Assembly: GCF_900155635.1 (NCBI RefSeq)
Contig: NZ_LT732540.1
Coordinates: forward strand, 375,930-439,549
Direction of reading: 5' to 3'
Length of the DNA: 63,620 bases
Origin: Olsenella urininfantis
GTDB lineage: Bacteria > Actinomycetota > Coriobacteriia > Coriobacteriales > Atopobiaceae
The translations under genes were made by a program, and so were the position numbers. The notes below the pieces were generated by a model. The model saw nothing but the letters and a program-made list of their open reading frames with translations, was not told where the DNA came from and ran no database searches. Positions 29,596 to 39,063 of this stretch are shown piece after piece (positions within the stretch are counted from its first letter, which is position 1; each line of letters begins with the position of its first letter).

Positions 29596-30259
29596 GGTCG
29601 TCCTCGAGATATCGGACCTTCGCTTCTCGTACGAGGATGGGGAGGTCCTCTCGGGCCTGAGCATGACGCTGGAGGAGGGGGAGCTGCTTGCCCTGGTAGG
29701 TGAGAACGGAGCCGGCAAGTCGACCCTGATGGAGCTCGTGCTGGGCCGGGTCATGCCCCAGTCCGGGTCCCTGCGCCTCTTTGGGGATGACATCTCGCGG
29801 GACGCGCACCATGCTGACGTGGCCTACGTCTCTCAGGACGCCTTGCGTGGGTACCGGCACTTTCCCACAACCATAGAGGAGCTGTTGCGGGTCCACTGCC
29901 GCTTTCTGGGGGTGGACGCGGACGTGGGGGAGCTTCTTGCGCGGGTCGGCCTGGAAGGCCATCAGCGCCGGCGCCTGGGAGAGCTTTCCGGAGGCCAGCT
30001 GCAGCGCGTGGGGCTTCTCGTCGCCCTGCTCAAGGACGCCCGCCTCATCCTGCTCGATGAGCCCACCACAGGCATTGACCAGCGCTTCTCGGAGGAGCTC
30101 TACCGTCTGCTGCGGGGCATGGCCAACGAGGGCAAGTCTGTCGTCCTCGTCACCCACCACCTCTCGGAGGCTGCGGGGTACGTGGACCGCGCCCTTCGCC
30201 TGGCGAGGGGGCGGCTCGAGGAGCTGCCGCGCGATCTTTGGCAGGGAGGTGCGAGGTAG
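29588..30259 (+). CDS. znuC: Zinc-type ABC transporter ATP-binding protein
   Basis: The 223-residue ATPase has Walker A GENGAGKST, signature LSGGQLQR, Walker B LILLDEP and switch His VTHHLSE. It belongs to the metal-ion group (ZnuC/MntB) and should energise import through the permease encoded 2 bp downstream. Confidence 0.88.
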   Translation: MAEVVLEISDLRFSYEDGEVLSGLSMTLEEGELLALVGENGAGKSTLMELVLGRVMPQSGSLRLFGDDISRDAHHADVAYVSQDALRGYRHFPTTIEELLRVHCRFLGVDADVGELLARVGLEGHQRRRLGELSGGQLQRVGLLVALLKDARLILLDEPTTGIDQRFSEELYRLLRGMANEGKSVVLVTHHLSEAAGYVDRALRLARGRLEELPRDLWQGGAR

Positions 30260-30261
30260 GG

Positions 30262-31047
30262 ATGCTCGAATACGACTTCATGCGGCGCGCCTTCGTGGTG
30301 GGCACCATCTTGGCCACCATCCTGCCCCTCATAGGCCTGCCCATTCTCCTGAAGCGCCTCTCCATGATGGGCGACACCCTTGCCCATGCCTCGCTCGCGG
30401 GCGTCGCCGTCGGCCTGTGCTTCGGCTTCGACCCGCTCCTGGGCTCCGTCATCGCCTGCGTCGTGGCGAGCCTCGGCATAGAGGCCATCAGCTCCCGTCT
30501 CAGGTCCTATCAGGAGATATCCACGGTCATCGTGCTTGCGGCATCCATCGGTCTGGCCGGCATCTTCACCAGCCTCACGGGAAGCAGCAACTCCATCAGC
30601 TCGTATCTCTTCGGCTCCATAGTGACCATAGGCGATGTCGAGTTCCTGCTGGTGATCGCGGTGGCCACCGTGGTGCTGGTGGTGTACCTCCTCATGCGGG
30701 ACCGCCTCTACCTGAGCGTCTTCGACCCCACGGCGGCGTCGCTCATGGGCATAGACGAGAGGAGGCTCAACTTCACCTTCTCCTTCCTTGTGGCAATCAC
30801 GGTCTCCATCGCGGCAAAGACCATAGGGTCGCTGATCGTCTCGTCGCTCCTGGTCATTCCCGTGATCTGCGCCATGCAGTTCGCACGCAGCTATCGTGGC
30901 ACCCTGCTGCTGTCGATGGTGCTCTCCGTGATCTTCGTCCACGTGGGGCTGGTCGTCTCCTATTACCAAAACCTCAAGCCCGGATCCGTGATCGTGCTGA
31001 TCGCGGTGCTGGGCCTGTCAGTGGCCATGTTCGTCAAGAGAAAGTAA
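30262..31047 (+). CDS. znuB: Zinc-type ABC transporter permease
   Basis: The 261-residue protein has about eight membrane segments and the ABC-3 family signature LKRLSMMGDTLAHASLAGVA (about 26-45). I chose the ATG at 30262 with GCGAGG upstream; the frame is open a few codons earlier but that would overlap the ATPase end. It forms the membrane channel for the metal taken by the lipoprotein. Confidence 0.88.
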   Translation: MLEYDFMRRAFVVGTILATILPLIGLPILLKRLSMMGDTLAHASLAGVAVGLCFGFDPLLGSVIACVVASLGIEAISSRLRSYQEISTVIVLAASIGLAGIFTSLTGSSNSISSYLFGSIVTIGDVEFLLVIAVATVVLVVYLLMRDRLYLSVFDPTAASLMGIDERRLNFTFSFLVAITVSIAAKTIGSLIVSSLLVIPVICAMQFARSYRGTLLLSMVLSVIFVHVGLVVSYYQNLKPGSVIVLIAVLGLSVAMFVKRK

Positions 31048-31060
31048 GGTGTGGAGGAAT

Positions 31061-32998
31061 ATGAAGAAGCTCAGCATAGGTGTGGCCAGCGCCCTCGCCG
31101 CCTGCGCCGTCGCCGCGGGCCTGTCGCAGGCGGGGATTCGCCCTGGCACGTCTGCCGGGGTGGCCCCCGACGCGGCGGTCCAGGCCAAAGGGGCCGAGAG
31201 GAAGACCTCGTACGCCAAGGACGAGACCACCGAGGTGCTCATCGACGCCCCCGCGGTCTCTGCCGACGAGATAGCGCGCATCGTCAAGCACGGCGACCAC
31301 TGGCACGTGTTCACCAAGGACGGCCGGGAGATCATCACGTACAGCGACCCCAGCAAGGCGTCGAACATCTCCCAGCTCACCAACACTGCCAGCGTGGTGT
31401 CCGCAGACCAGCTGAGGCACGTCAGCGGCAGCGACGTGGTCAGCATCCTCCGCCACGGCAACCACTGGCACATCCTCCTGGCCGACGGTCGGGAGTTCAT
31501 CAGCTACGAGGACCCCAGCGGCCTCTATCCGGGCGTGACGGTGGGAGAGTACACGGGAAGCCATGGGTCTCACGGCCAGCAGGGGGGCACGCACGAGGCG
31601 TCCCACGTCGAGCATCACGACGACCACCAGGGAGGAGGGGGGTCCTCGGACCACCATCACCACGGGTTCGTCCAGGTGGTGGGGATCGACGAGCTGTCCC
31701 GCAAGCCGATCGTGCGCATCCTCAGGCATGGCGATCACTACCATGCCTACACCGCCGATGGCACGGAGTACGTGACCCACGACGATCCCTCGTCGGCCTT
31801 CCCGGGCATCACGATAGGGGAGTACGAGGGCACCCACGGCGGGGGCACCCACGACCCGGCGTCTCCCGAGGGGCCCGTGGAGCAAGACCCCAACGACCCC
31901 AAGCGCGTCGTGAGCATAGAGCACCATGATGACCACTGGCACCTGCATCACGCGGACGGGAGCGAGAGCGTCTCGTACACGGACCCGTCCCCCCTCTATC
32001 CTGGGGTTCCCGTCAGCGAGTACGACGAAAACCAGGGCCATCACTTCGACCCCCTGCAGAAGGATGAGCTCTTTGCCTACGAGGACGTGAAGGCGGAAAT
32101 GCTCGTGCCGCTGGAGGACATAACGTACGGAAACGTCATCCACACCGTCAGGTATGACAACGAGAAGGGCTTCGTCATACCTCATCACGACCACTACCAC
32201 TACGTGTCCATAAAGACCATCATCCAGCTCTGCAAGTATGCGGACGGCCCGTTCGGAGGGCATGACGCCAAGTCCGTCGTGGCGACATTGAAGTACCTCG
32301 TCGAGCATCCCGAGGCAAGGCCCGAGGGAAGCGACGGGTGGGGCAGCAGCGCCGAGATCGTGCAGCCCGGCAATGGCGGAGACGCAGGCCACGGAGGAAA
32401 TGGCGGCTCCGAGGGGGGAGGCGGACACGCGGGGGAGAAGACGGTTACGCGCGTGGTCCACGACGGCTCCCGCTGGTTAGCGTATTACAGCGACGGAAGC
32501 TGTGACCCCGTCTCCCGCAACCCCGAGGGCCGCTATCCCGGCATCCCCATCGAGGAGGCGCCTGCCGACCCCAACGTGGGCATGAGCGACGAGGAGATCG
32601 TCGAGAGGTACTGCGCGGAGTACGGCATGACTGCCGACGAGTTCGACGAGGCGCTGCTCTCGCTTCCGGCCGTGCCTCTCTCGAGCATCGGGTTCCATGC
32701 GGACGGCACGGTGACCATACATGGGAGGACCTACCAGTTCAAGAGCCTCGTATCTCACGACGACCCTGGTGACGGGCACGGCCCGGCCGAGGAGGACGAC
32801 TCCGTAGACGAGAGGGAGGACGTCGAGGAGAGCGAGCCTGCCGAGGAGATCGCTCCCGTCGAGGGGCGCAGCGTCCCGGACGTGTCGGATGCCGTCGTCC
32901 CCGAGCATTCCGAGACGGCGGACGAGGGCGTCAGGCCCAGGCCGCTGGAGGAAGGCCTTCCCGAGGATGCCGAGCCTCTGCGGGAGGCGGACAAGTAG
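31061..32998 (+). CDS. Pht-like histidine-triad surface protein
   Basis: This is a 645-residue secreted protein with a short signal peptide that contains a possible lipobox (ALAAC at residues 11-15). It carries five HxxHxH motifs: H77-H80-H82, H132-H135-H137, H223-H226-H228, H289-H292-H294 and H375-H378-H380. Motifs 1-4 are each followed by a DG..x.SY.DP segment, and motifs 2-4 continue into a YPG or FPG turn ending in GEY or SEY. A sixth copy (near 475) keeps DGSRW and YPGIPIEE but has lost its His. Such motifs define the streptococcal Pht proteins, which bind zinc and pass it to AdcA-type importers. It is the last gene of a zinc-type ABC operon. The C-terminus is acidic with no LPXTG or membrane anchor. 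The start is the ATG at 31061; GGAGG lies only three bases away, so a GTG at 31049 remains possible. Confidence 0.82.
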   Translation: MKKLSIGVASALAACAVAAGLSQAGIRPGTSAGVAPDAAVQAKGAERKTSYAKDETTEVLIDAPAVSADEIARIVKHGDHWHVFTKDGREIITYSDPSKASNISQLTNTASVVSADQLRHVSGSDVVSILRHGNHWHILLADGREFISYEDPSGLYPGVTVGEYTGSHGSHGQQGGTHEASHVEHHDDHQGGGGSSDHHHHGFVQVVGIDELSRKPIVRILRHGDHYHAYTADGTEYVTHDDPSSAFPGITIGEYEGTHGGGTHDPASPEGPVEQDPNDPKRVVSIEHHDDHWHLHHADGSESVSYTDPSPLYPGVPVSEYDENQGHHFDPLQKDELFAYEDVKAEMLVPLEDITYGNVIHTVRYDNEKGFVIPHHDHYHYVSIKTIIQLCKYADGPFGGHDAKSVVATLKYLVEHPEARPEGSDGWGSSAEIVQPGNGGDAGHGGNGGSEGGGGHAGEKTVTRVVHDGSRWLAYYSDGSCDPVSRNPEGRYPGIPIEEAPADPNVGMSDEEIVERYCAEYGMTADEFDEALLSLPAVPLSSIGFHADGTVTIHGRTYQFKSLVSHDDPGDGHGPAEEDDSVDEREDVEESEPAEEIAPVEGRSVPDVSDAVVPEHSETADEGVRPRPLEEGLPEDAEPLREADK

Positions 32999-33026
32999 CC
33001 GCCGCGCGGCGCTGACCCGTATGGCA

Positions 33027-33054
33027 GGCGGCCCGGGCCATGGCCCGGGCCGCC
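33027..33054 (+). terminator. Hairpin terminator after the histidine-triad gene
   Basis: A perfect GC palindrome, GGCGGCCCGGGCCA and its complement (33027-33054), starts 28 bases after the stop. It is followed only by TCTTG, so the U-run is weak. Confidence 0.65.
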
Positions 33055-33096
33055 TCTTGCATGGGAATGGGGCATGTGTAGGCGTCGTGCACCTAT

Positions 33097-33112
33097 ATTT
33101 CACTCCAGTTTC
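33097..33112 (-). promoter_or_regulatory. Candidate GlnR-type site upstream of the opp operon
   Basis: On the minus strand the bases read GAAAC-TGGAGT-GAAAT: two half-sites 11 bp apart, the same layout as upstream of glnA (GAAAC-AGTGGT-GAAAC). It lies 110 bp before the peptide-binding gene. Nitrogen control of peptide import would make sense, but this is a pattern match with one changed base. Confidence 0.3.
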
Positions 33113-33221
33113 CGTATGCCCCGAAACGCTCCACTGAGGACCTTTATCGCTCATAGTATCTGACTTAAATCGCCGTCTCTTTCGCCGGCGTATCAAGATA
33201 CCTCGTGAGAAAGGTACGAAC

Positions 33222-34859
33222 ATGATGGAGAACCCCCTGAGCCGCCGCAGCTTCCTGAAGGGCTCCGCCGTCGCGACAGCCGGCGTTGCCGCATCCTCCA
33301 TGCTGTCTGCCTGCGGTGGCGGCAGCGCCGCAAAGGGCGAGAACGTCAAGAAGGTGCTCAGGTTCGGCCAGTCCAACGCCAAGCAGGGCCTGGACATGCA
33401 GAAGTCCACCAACGCCGGCTCCTCCTCCATCGCAGACTCGATCTTCGAGGCCCCTCTCCGCTGGAACGAGGACAACAAGCTCGAGACCGTCCTCCTCACA
33501 GACATCCCCTCCTTCGAGGACGACGGCGTGACCCTGCACTGCACACTGAAGGAGGGCATCAAGTTCCACGACGGCACCACCATGACCGCCGCGGACGTCA
33601 AGTACTCCTTCGAGCGGATGTTCCTGCCCGCCACGGGCGGCAAGTCCACCTACATGTACGACAAGATCAAGGGCGCTACGGAGATGCTCGCCGGCACCGC
33701 CACCGAGCTCGCAGGCCTCACCATCGAGGATGACAGGCACTTCACCTTCACCCTCACCGAGCCCATGGTCGCCTTCGTCAGCAACCTGGGCCTCTCCTAT
33801 GCCCACATCTTCCCCAAGGCTGCCTGCGAGGCGGCGGGAGACTCCTGGGGCTCTGGCACCAACTGCATCGGCTCCGGCAAGTACAAGGTCGTCTCCAACG
33901 ACGACACCACCGAGGTGGTCCTTGAGAAGTTCGCCGAGTACCATGATGGCGAGCCCGCCCTCGACGAGCTCCGCTACATCTTCTTCGACGACCTGAACAC
34001 CAAGTTGATGGCCTTCAAGAATGGCGACATCGACTACTGCGATCTTGACTCCACGCTGCTGCAGCAATGCCAGAACGACCCTGACGTCAAGGACCTCATC
34101 ACCTCCTACGAGCAGCTGGGGGTCCAGTTCGTCAACCTGAACCTCAATGACGCAGCGCTCCAGGACGTGAACGTCCGCAAGGCGCTCTCGCTTGCCATCA
34201 ACCGCCAGGAGATCGTGGACACCATCCTCTCTGGCGCAGGCACCGCCGCGTCCGGCTGGCTCGCCCCACAGACCCCGGGCCATGACAAGTCCGCCTCCGC
34301 CTTTCCCTACGACCCCGACCAGGCCAAGCAGCTCCTTGCCACAGCCGGCGTCTCGGGCCTCTCGCTCACCTGCAAGGTCCGCGCGGGTCTCAGCCAGAAG
34401 TACATGGTTGCCATCCAGTCCTACTGGGCTGCCGTGGGCGTCAGCCTGGACGTTCAGGTGGAGGACAACGGTGTCTGGGCGTCCGACTGGTCTGACGGCA
34501 ACCTGCAGGTCACGGCCCTGGGCTGGTTCCCGCTCTACGCAGACGCCGACAACCACATGTACACCTACTTCTACAGCGCCAACGCCGCGAAGAAGTCCTC
34601 GTTCTACAACAACCCCGAGTTCGACAAGCTGGTCTCTGACGCCCGCGTCGAGCAGGACGGCGACAAGCGCGCGGACCTCTACAAGCAGGCTGATGACATC
34701 CTGACCCGTCAGGACTACGCCACCCTGCCCCTGTACTGGCCCAAGGGCCAGTTCGTGGCCAAGGACTACGTGGTGGGCGCCAAGGTGGGCAACCTCATCT
34801 ACCACATGATTGACGTTGACATCGACACCACCAAGGACGACTACAACCCCGAGGCATAG
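33222..34859 (+). CDS. oppA: Oligopeptide ABC transporter substrate-binding lipoprotein (Tat signal)
   Basis: The 545-residue family 5 binding protein opens with a twin-arginine signal (SRRSFLKG) that ends in a lipobox (MLSACGG). It should therefore be exported folded by Tat and lipid-anchored. The rest shows the SBP_bac_5 fold (GIKFHDGTTMTAADVKYSFER, VRKALSLAINRQEIV). It heads the oppABCDF operon. A second, related Tat lipoprotein is encoded at 40919-42529. A GC-rich hairpin separates it from the permease genes. Confidence 0.92.
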   Translation: MMENPLSRRSFLKGSAVATAGVAASSMLSACGGGSAAKGENVKKVLRFGQSNAKQGLDMQKSTNAGSSSIADSIFEAPLRWNEDNKLETVLLTDIPSFEDDGVTLHCTLKEGIKFHDGTTMTAADVKYSFERMFLPATGGKSTYMYDKIKGATEMLAGTATELAGLTIEDDRHFTFTLTEPMVAFVSNLGLSYAHIFPKAACEAAGDSWGSGTNCIGSGKYKVVSNDDTTEVVLEKFAEYHDGEPALDELRYIFFDDLNTKLMAFKNGDIDYCDLDSTLLQQCQNDPDVKDLITSYEQLGVQFVNLNLNDAALQDVNVRKALSLAINRQEIVDTILSGAGTAASGWLAPQTPGHDKSASAFPYDPDQAKQLLATAGVSGLSLTCKVRAGLSQKYMVAIQSYWAAVGVSLDVQVEDNGVWASDWSDGNLQVTALGWFPLYADADNHMYTYFYSANAAKKSSFYNNPEFDKLVSDARVEQDGDKRADLYKQADDILTRQDYATLPLYWPKGQFVAKDYVVGAKVGNLIYHMIDVDIDTTKDDYNPEA

Positions 34860-34907
34860 CGTCCTTGCCCGTCGCCCGGCAAGAGGGCGGCGCTCACAGG
34901 GTCCAAG

Positions 34908-34953
34908 TTGTCGGAGGGACAGCGCGCGGGTCGCGCCGTCCCTCCGAGCACAA
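34908..34953 (+). promoter_or_regulatory. Intra-operon hairpin between oppA and oppB
   Basis: Arms TTGTCGGAGGGAC (34908-34920) and GTCCCTCCGA-gca-CAA (34938-34953) plus an inner GCGCG/CGCGC form a long stem with no T-run. Such structures after binding-protein genes commonly protect the upstream mRNA or trim read-through, so that more binding protein than permease is made. Confidence 0.6.
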
Positions 34954-35011
34954 GTGAACGGCGGGTCGCGAGGGGGGCGGCGCGCCCTGCGCGCAAGAGA
35001 GGAGAGGCCGA

Positions 35012-35947
35012 ATGAGGGACTTTCTCATCAAGAGAATCCTGCAGGCCCTGGGCGTGGTCATTTGCATCTCTGCGATCACGTTTTTCGTCCTGAACATCGT
35101 CCCGGGCGACCCCGTCCGGGTCATGGTGGGCGATATGGCCGACGAGCAGACCATCGAGCAGGTCAGGCATAACATGGGCCTTGACCGTCCCGTGCCCGAG
35201 CAGTACGGCAGCTGGTTCGCCAATATGATGCGCGGCGACTTCGGCACGTCCTACACCCAGAACAAGAGCGTGACCATGCTCATGGGCACCGCGCTCAACG
35301 TCACCGTCCGCCTCGCTGGGTTCGCCTACCTCTTCGCGCTGGTCCTGGGCCTGGCGGTGGGCATCTTGGCCGCCGTCTACCACGGCAAGTGGGTGGACAG
35401 GACGCTCATGACCCTTTCCATCTTCGGCATTTCGGCTCCGTCGTTCTGGATGGCGATCATCATCCAGATCATCTTCGCGCTGAACCTGAAGTGGTTCCCG
35501 CTCTCGGGCGTGAAGACGGCCGCGAGCTTCGTGCTGCCCACCATCGCGCTGGGGACGCGCTATGCCGCCTCCATCGCGCGCGTCACCCGAACCTCAATGC
35601 TCGACGTCCTCAATCAGGACTACATGCGCACGGCCGAGGCAAAGGGCCTCAAGCGCTGGGCCATCATCCTGGGCCACGGCCTGCGCAACGCCCTCATCCC
35701 CATCATCACCATCGCGGGCACGCAGCTGGGAGACATCTTCACCGGCTCCATCCTGATCGAGTCGGTCTTCGCCATGCCAGGCATGGGCAAGCTCCTGCTT
35801 GATGCCATCAATGCCCGAGACCTGCCCCTCATCGAGGGCGGCGTCATGTACATCGCAATCATCTGCGTCGTGGTCTATCTTGCGGTCGACATTCTCTATG
35901 CCGTCGTTGACCCGCGCATCCGACTCGGAGGGGAGGCTTCGGAGTAA
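35012..35947 (+). CDS. oppB: Oligopeptide ABC transporter permease (OppB type)
   Basis: The 311-residue permease has six membrane segments, the N-terminal FLIKRILQALGVV typical of DppB/OppB, and the EAKGLKRWAIILGHGLRNA coupling loop. It pairs with the OppC-type protein, whose start shares a base with its stop (TAATG). Confidence 0.92.
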   Translation: MRDFLIKRILQALGVVICISAITFFVLNIVPGDPVRVMVGDMADEQTIEQVRHNMGLDRPVPEQYGSWFANMMRGDFGTSYTQNKSVTMLMGTALNVTVRLAGFAYLFALVLGLAVGILAAVYHGKWVDRTLMTLSIFGISAPSFWMAIIIQIIFALNLKWFPLSGVKTAASFVLPTIALGTRYAASIARVTRTSMLDVLNQDYMRTAEAKGLKRWAIILGHGLRNALIPIITIAGTQLGDIFTGSILIESVFAMPGMGKLLLDAINARDLPLIEGGVMYIAIICVVVYLAVDILYAVVDPRIRLGGEASE

Positions 35948-36903
35948 TGGCTCTTCTTTCAAGCGACAAGAGTGACAGCAAGGTCCAGGAGGCGGAGCGC
36001 ATTGCCGCCGACAGCGCCAAGGCACGTGAGGACGAGCGCAGGGAGACGGGCAGGAAGCGCGCCTCAAGCTACTGGGCGGTCTCGTGGAACATCTTCAAGC
36101 GCAACAAGCTGGGCATGCTCTGCCTCGCCATCGTCGTCGTGCTGATTCTGGTGGCGGTCTTCGCCCCCGTGCTCGCCCCCTATGACCCTGACGCCCAGGA
36201 GCTCACCAATATGCTGGCGGCTCCTGGTGGGGTCCACCCCTTCGGCACGGATGAGTTCGGCCGTGACATCCTCTCGCGCGTCATCTACGGGTGCCGCATC
36301 TCGCTCTCCGTGGGAGTCGTCGCCCAGGGGATCTCGCTGATCATCGGCTTCCTCTCAGGAGTCTTCGCCGGATACTTTGGTGGGAAGGTGGACGCGGTGG
36401 TCTCCTTCGCCATCCAGGTCTTCTCGAGCTTCCCCTTCCTGCTATTCGCCATCGTGGTGATGTTCGTCATGGGGCCTGGCCTCGTGAACCTCTACGTGGC
36501 GCTCGGCCTGCTCATGTGGACCTCGACGGCCCGCCTCGTGCGCGGCGACGTCATGCGCCTGAAGAGCTCCGAGTACATTCAGTCCTGCATCCTCTCGGGT
36601 GGCAAGAGCTGGCGCATCATCATGAAGCACCTGCTCCCCAACTGCATCTCAACCCTCATCGTGGTCTCCACGCTGGGCATCCCCAGCGCGATCCTCTCGG
36701 AGGCGTCCCTGTCCTTCCTGGGCCTGGGCGTGCAGCCCCCCATGGCGAGCTGGGGGCAGATGATCTCGTCCTCGCAGCCCTACATCCAGTCGAACACCTA
36801 CTACAGCGTCATCCCCGGAGTTGCCATCATCATCACGGTCATGGCCTTCAACCTGCTGGGAGACGCCCTGCGTGACGCCCTCGACCCCAAGATGCGCTCG
36901 TAG
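35947..36903 (+). CDS. oppC: Oligopeptide ABC transporter permease (OppC type)
   Basis: The 318-residue permease has a charged cytoplasmic N-terminus of about 40 residues, then FKRNKLGMLCLAIV, HPFGTDEFGRDILSRVIYG and the coupling region (SGGKSWRIIMKHLLPN), all standard for OppC/DppC. It is translated together with OppB and is followed after 11 bases by the first ATPase gene. Confidence 0.92.
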   Translation: MALLSSDKSDSKVQEAERIAADSAKAREDERRETGRKRASSYWAVSWNIFKRNKLGMLCLAIVVVLILVAVFAPVLAPYDPDAQELTNMLAAPGGVHPFGTDEFGRDILSRVIYGCRISLSVGVVAQGISLIIGFLSGVFAGYFGGKVDAVVSFAIQVFSSFPFLLFAIVVMFVMGPGLVNLYVALGLLMWTSTARLVRGDVMRLKSSEYIQSCILSGGKSWRIIMKHLLPNCISTLIVVSTLGIPSAILSEASLSFLGLGVQPPMASWGQMISSSQPYIQSNTYYSVIPGVAIIITVMAFNLLGDALRDALDPKMRS

Positions 36904-36914
36904 GAGGAGGACAG

Positions 36915-38012
36915 ATGACCGAAGAGAAGAAGCATCGCACCACCTCCGACTTCCTCAGTGAGGGTGCCGAGCGCGAGCTGGGCCAGCAGCTTGTGGAGCA
37001 GAAGCTTGAGCGCGAGTGCGACCACGAGCTGCTGCTGCAGGTGAAGGAGCTGGACGTCACGCTCTTCACCGAGGACGGCGAGCTGCCCGCCATCACCAAC
37101 CTGAGCTTCGACATGCGCAAGCGAGAGACGCTCGCCGTGGTTGGCGAGTCCGGCTGCGGCAAGTCGATGACGGCCCTTTCCATCATGGGCCTTCTGCCCC
37201 AGCCCCCCGCGAAGGTCACCGGCGGCTCCATCGAGCTCGAGGGCGTTGACATGACCGGGCTCTCCGACGAGGAGATGCGCGGTTACCGTGGCAACAAGGT
37301 CGGCATGATCTTCCAGGAGCCCATGACCTCCCTCAACCCCGTCATGACGGCGGGACGTCAGATCAGGGAGGGCATCCTCGTCCACAACCCCGAGATGAGC
37401 AAGCAGGATGCCGACGCACGTGCGCTGGAGATGATCAAGCTCGTGGGCATTCCCGCTCCCGAGAAGGTATTCAAGAGCTATCCTCATGAGCTTTCCGGCG
37501 GCATGCGCCAGCGCATCATGATTGCCATGGCCCTTGCCTGCCAGCCCTCCTTGCTCATTTGCGACGAGCCCACCACGGCGCTCGACGTGACCATCCAGGC
37601 CCAGATCCTGCAGCTCATTGACCGCATGCGCGAGGAGCTGGGCACCGCCGTCATGCTCATCACGCATGACATGGGCGTGGTGTCCGAGATGGCGGACTGG
37701 GTGCTGGTCATGTATGCGGGACACAAGGTAGAGTACACCCTTGCTCCCGAGCTCTTCACCAACCCGCTGCACCCGTACTCGCGTGGGCTGATCGACTCCA
37801 TTCCCTCCCTGGACTCCTCGGTGGACACGCTCTATGCGATTCCCGGCAACGTCCCCATGCTGAGCGAGATGCCAACCGGCTGCCCCTTCCATCCCCGCTG
37901 CCCCTTTGCCAAGGACATCTGCCGCGCTCGCGTCCCGCAGATGGAGGCGGTTGACGGAGACGAGAACCACAGGGTGGCCTGCTGGAAGTACACGAAGGAA
38001 TGGGGTGAGTAG
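36915..38012 (+). CDS. oppD: Oligopeptide ABC transporter ATP-binding protein (OppD type)
   Basis: The 365-residue ATPase has Walker A GESGCGKS, signature LSGGMRQR, Walker [13 protein letters not shown] and the C-terminal oligopeptide domain with its four-Cys motif ([14 protein letters not shown]). The first 40 residues are an extra polar leader. It energises peptide import together with OppF. Confidence 0.92.
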   Translation: MTEEKKHRTTSDFLSEGAERELGQQLVEQKLERECDHELLLQVKELDVTLFTEDGELPAITNLSFDMRKRETLAVVGESGCGKSMTALSIMGLLPQPPAKVTGGSIELEGVDMTGLSDEEMRGYRGNKVGMIFQEPMTSLNPVMTAGRQIREGILVHNPEMSKQDADARALEMIKLVGIPAPEKVFKSYPHELSGGMRQRIMIAMALACQPSLLICDEPTTALDVTIQAQILQLIDRMREELGTAVMLITHDMGVVSEMADWVLVMYAGHKVEYTLAPELFTNPLHPYSRGLIDSIPSLDSSVDTLYAIPGNVPMLSEMPTGCPFHPRCPFAKDICRARVPQMEAVDGDENHRVACWKYTKEWGE

Positions 38013-38015
38013 ACC

Positions 38016-39059
38016 ATGGGCAAGAACAGGGACATGAGCGAGGTCGTCCTCAGGGCCGAGCACCTCACCAAGCGCTATCCCATCAAGAAGGGGCTCTTTG
38101 GCAAGGCCGCCAACTACGTGCACGCGCTGGAGGACGTCTCCTTCGAGCTGCACCGTGGCGAGACCTTTGCCATCGTGGGAGAGTCCGGCTGTGGCAAGTC
38201 GACCACGGGCAAGTGCGTCCTGCGCCTCACCGAGCCTACCGAGGGCAAGGTGCTTCTGGGCGAGGAGGACTTCACGTCCCTTTCTGGCGAGGCGCTCACC
38301 AAGGCCCGCCAGAAGATGAAGCTCATCTTCCAGGACCCCTACAGCTCGCTCAACCCGCGCATGACCGTGGCGGACATCATCGCCGAGCCCATCGACATCG
38401 CCGGGACCTACAAGACGCGCGCCGAGCGCGACGCCCGCGTCGAGGAGGTCATGGAGGCGGTCGGCCTTGACCTGGCCTTCAAGTACCGCTACCCGCACGA
38501 GTTCTCTGGTGGCCAGCGCCAGCGCATTGGCATCGCCCGCGCCATCGTTCTCGAGCCAGAGATCGTGGTCTGTGACGAGCCCGTCTCGGCGTTGGACGTG
38601 TCCGTGCAGGCAAAGGTCATCAACCTGCTGGAGCAGCTTCAGGACAGGCTGGGCCTCTCGTACATCTTCATCAGCCACGACCTCTCGGTGGTCAAGCACA
38701 TCTCGGACACGGTCATGGTCATGTACCTGGGTCACGAGATGGAGCTTGCCGACAAGGAGGCGCTGTTCGCCAAGCCGCTGCATCCCTACACGCAGGCCCT
38801 TCTCGACGTTATCCCTCGCATCCGCCACGAGCGCATCCAGGACAAGAGGATCCTCGAGGGAGACGTGCCCAGTCCCACCAACCCGCCCTCGGGCTGCGTG
38901 TTCCACACGCGCTGCCCCAAGTGCATGAAGGTGTGCAGCGAGCGTGCGCCTGAGCTGCGCGAGGTTGAACCGGGCCACCTTTGCGCCTGCCATCTCTTCG
39001 ACGATGCCCTGAGCGAGGCGGAGCGCCAGCTGGTGGGCGTGAGCGTTGCGGCAAAGTAG
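38016..39059 (+). CDS. oppF: Oligopeptide ABC transporter ATP-binding protein (OppF type)
   Basis: The 347-residue ATPase has Walker [10 protein letters not shown], signature FSGGQRQR, Walker B VVCDEPVSALD and the C-terminal Cys motif (CVFHTRCPKCMKVC). It starts 3 bases after oppD; a second ATG at 38034 could also serve. It ends the opp operon. No U-tract terminator follows, but a palindrome array begins within about 40 bases. Confidence 0.92.
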   Translation: MGKNRDMSEVVLRAEHLTKRYPIKKGLFGKAANYVHALEDVSFELHRGETFAIVGESGCGKSTTGKCVLRLTEPTEGKVLLGEEDFTSLSGEALTKARQKMKLIFQDPYSSLNPRMTVADIIAEPIDIAGTYKTRAERDARVEEVMEAVGLDLAFKYRYPHEFSGGQRQRIGIARAIVLEPEIVVCDEPVSALDVSVQAKVINLLEQLQDRLGLSYIFISHDLSVVKHISDTVMVMYLGHEMELADKEALFAKPLHPYTQALLDVIPRIRHERIQDKRILEGDVPSPTNPPSGCVFHTRCPKCMKVCSERAPELREVEPGHLCACHLFDDALSEAERQLVGVSVAAK

Positions 39060-39063
39060 GAGG

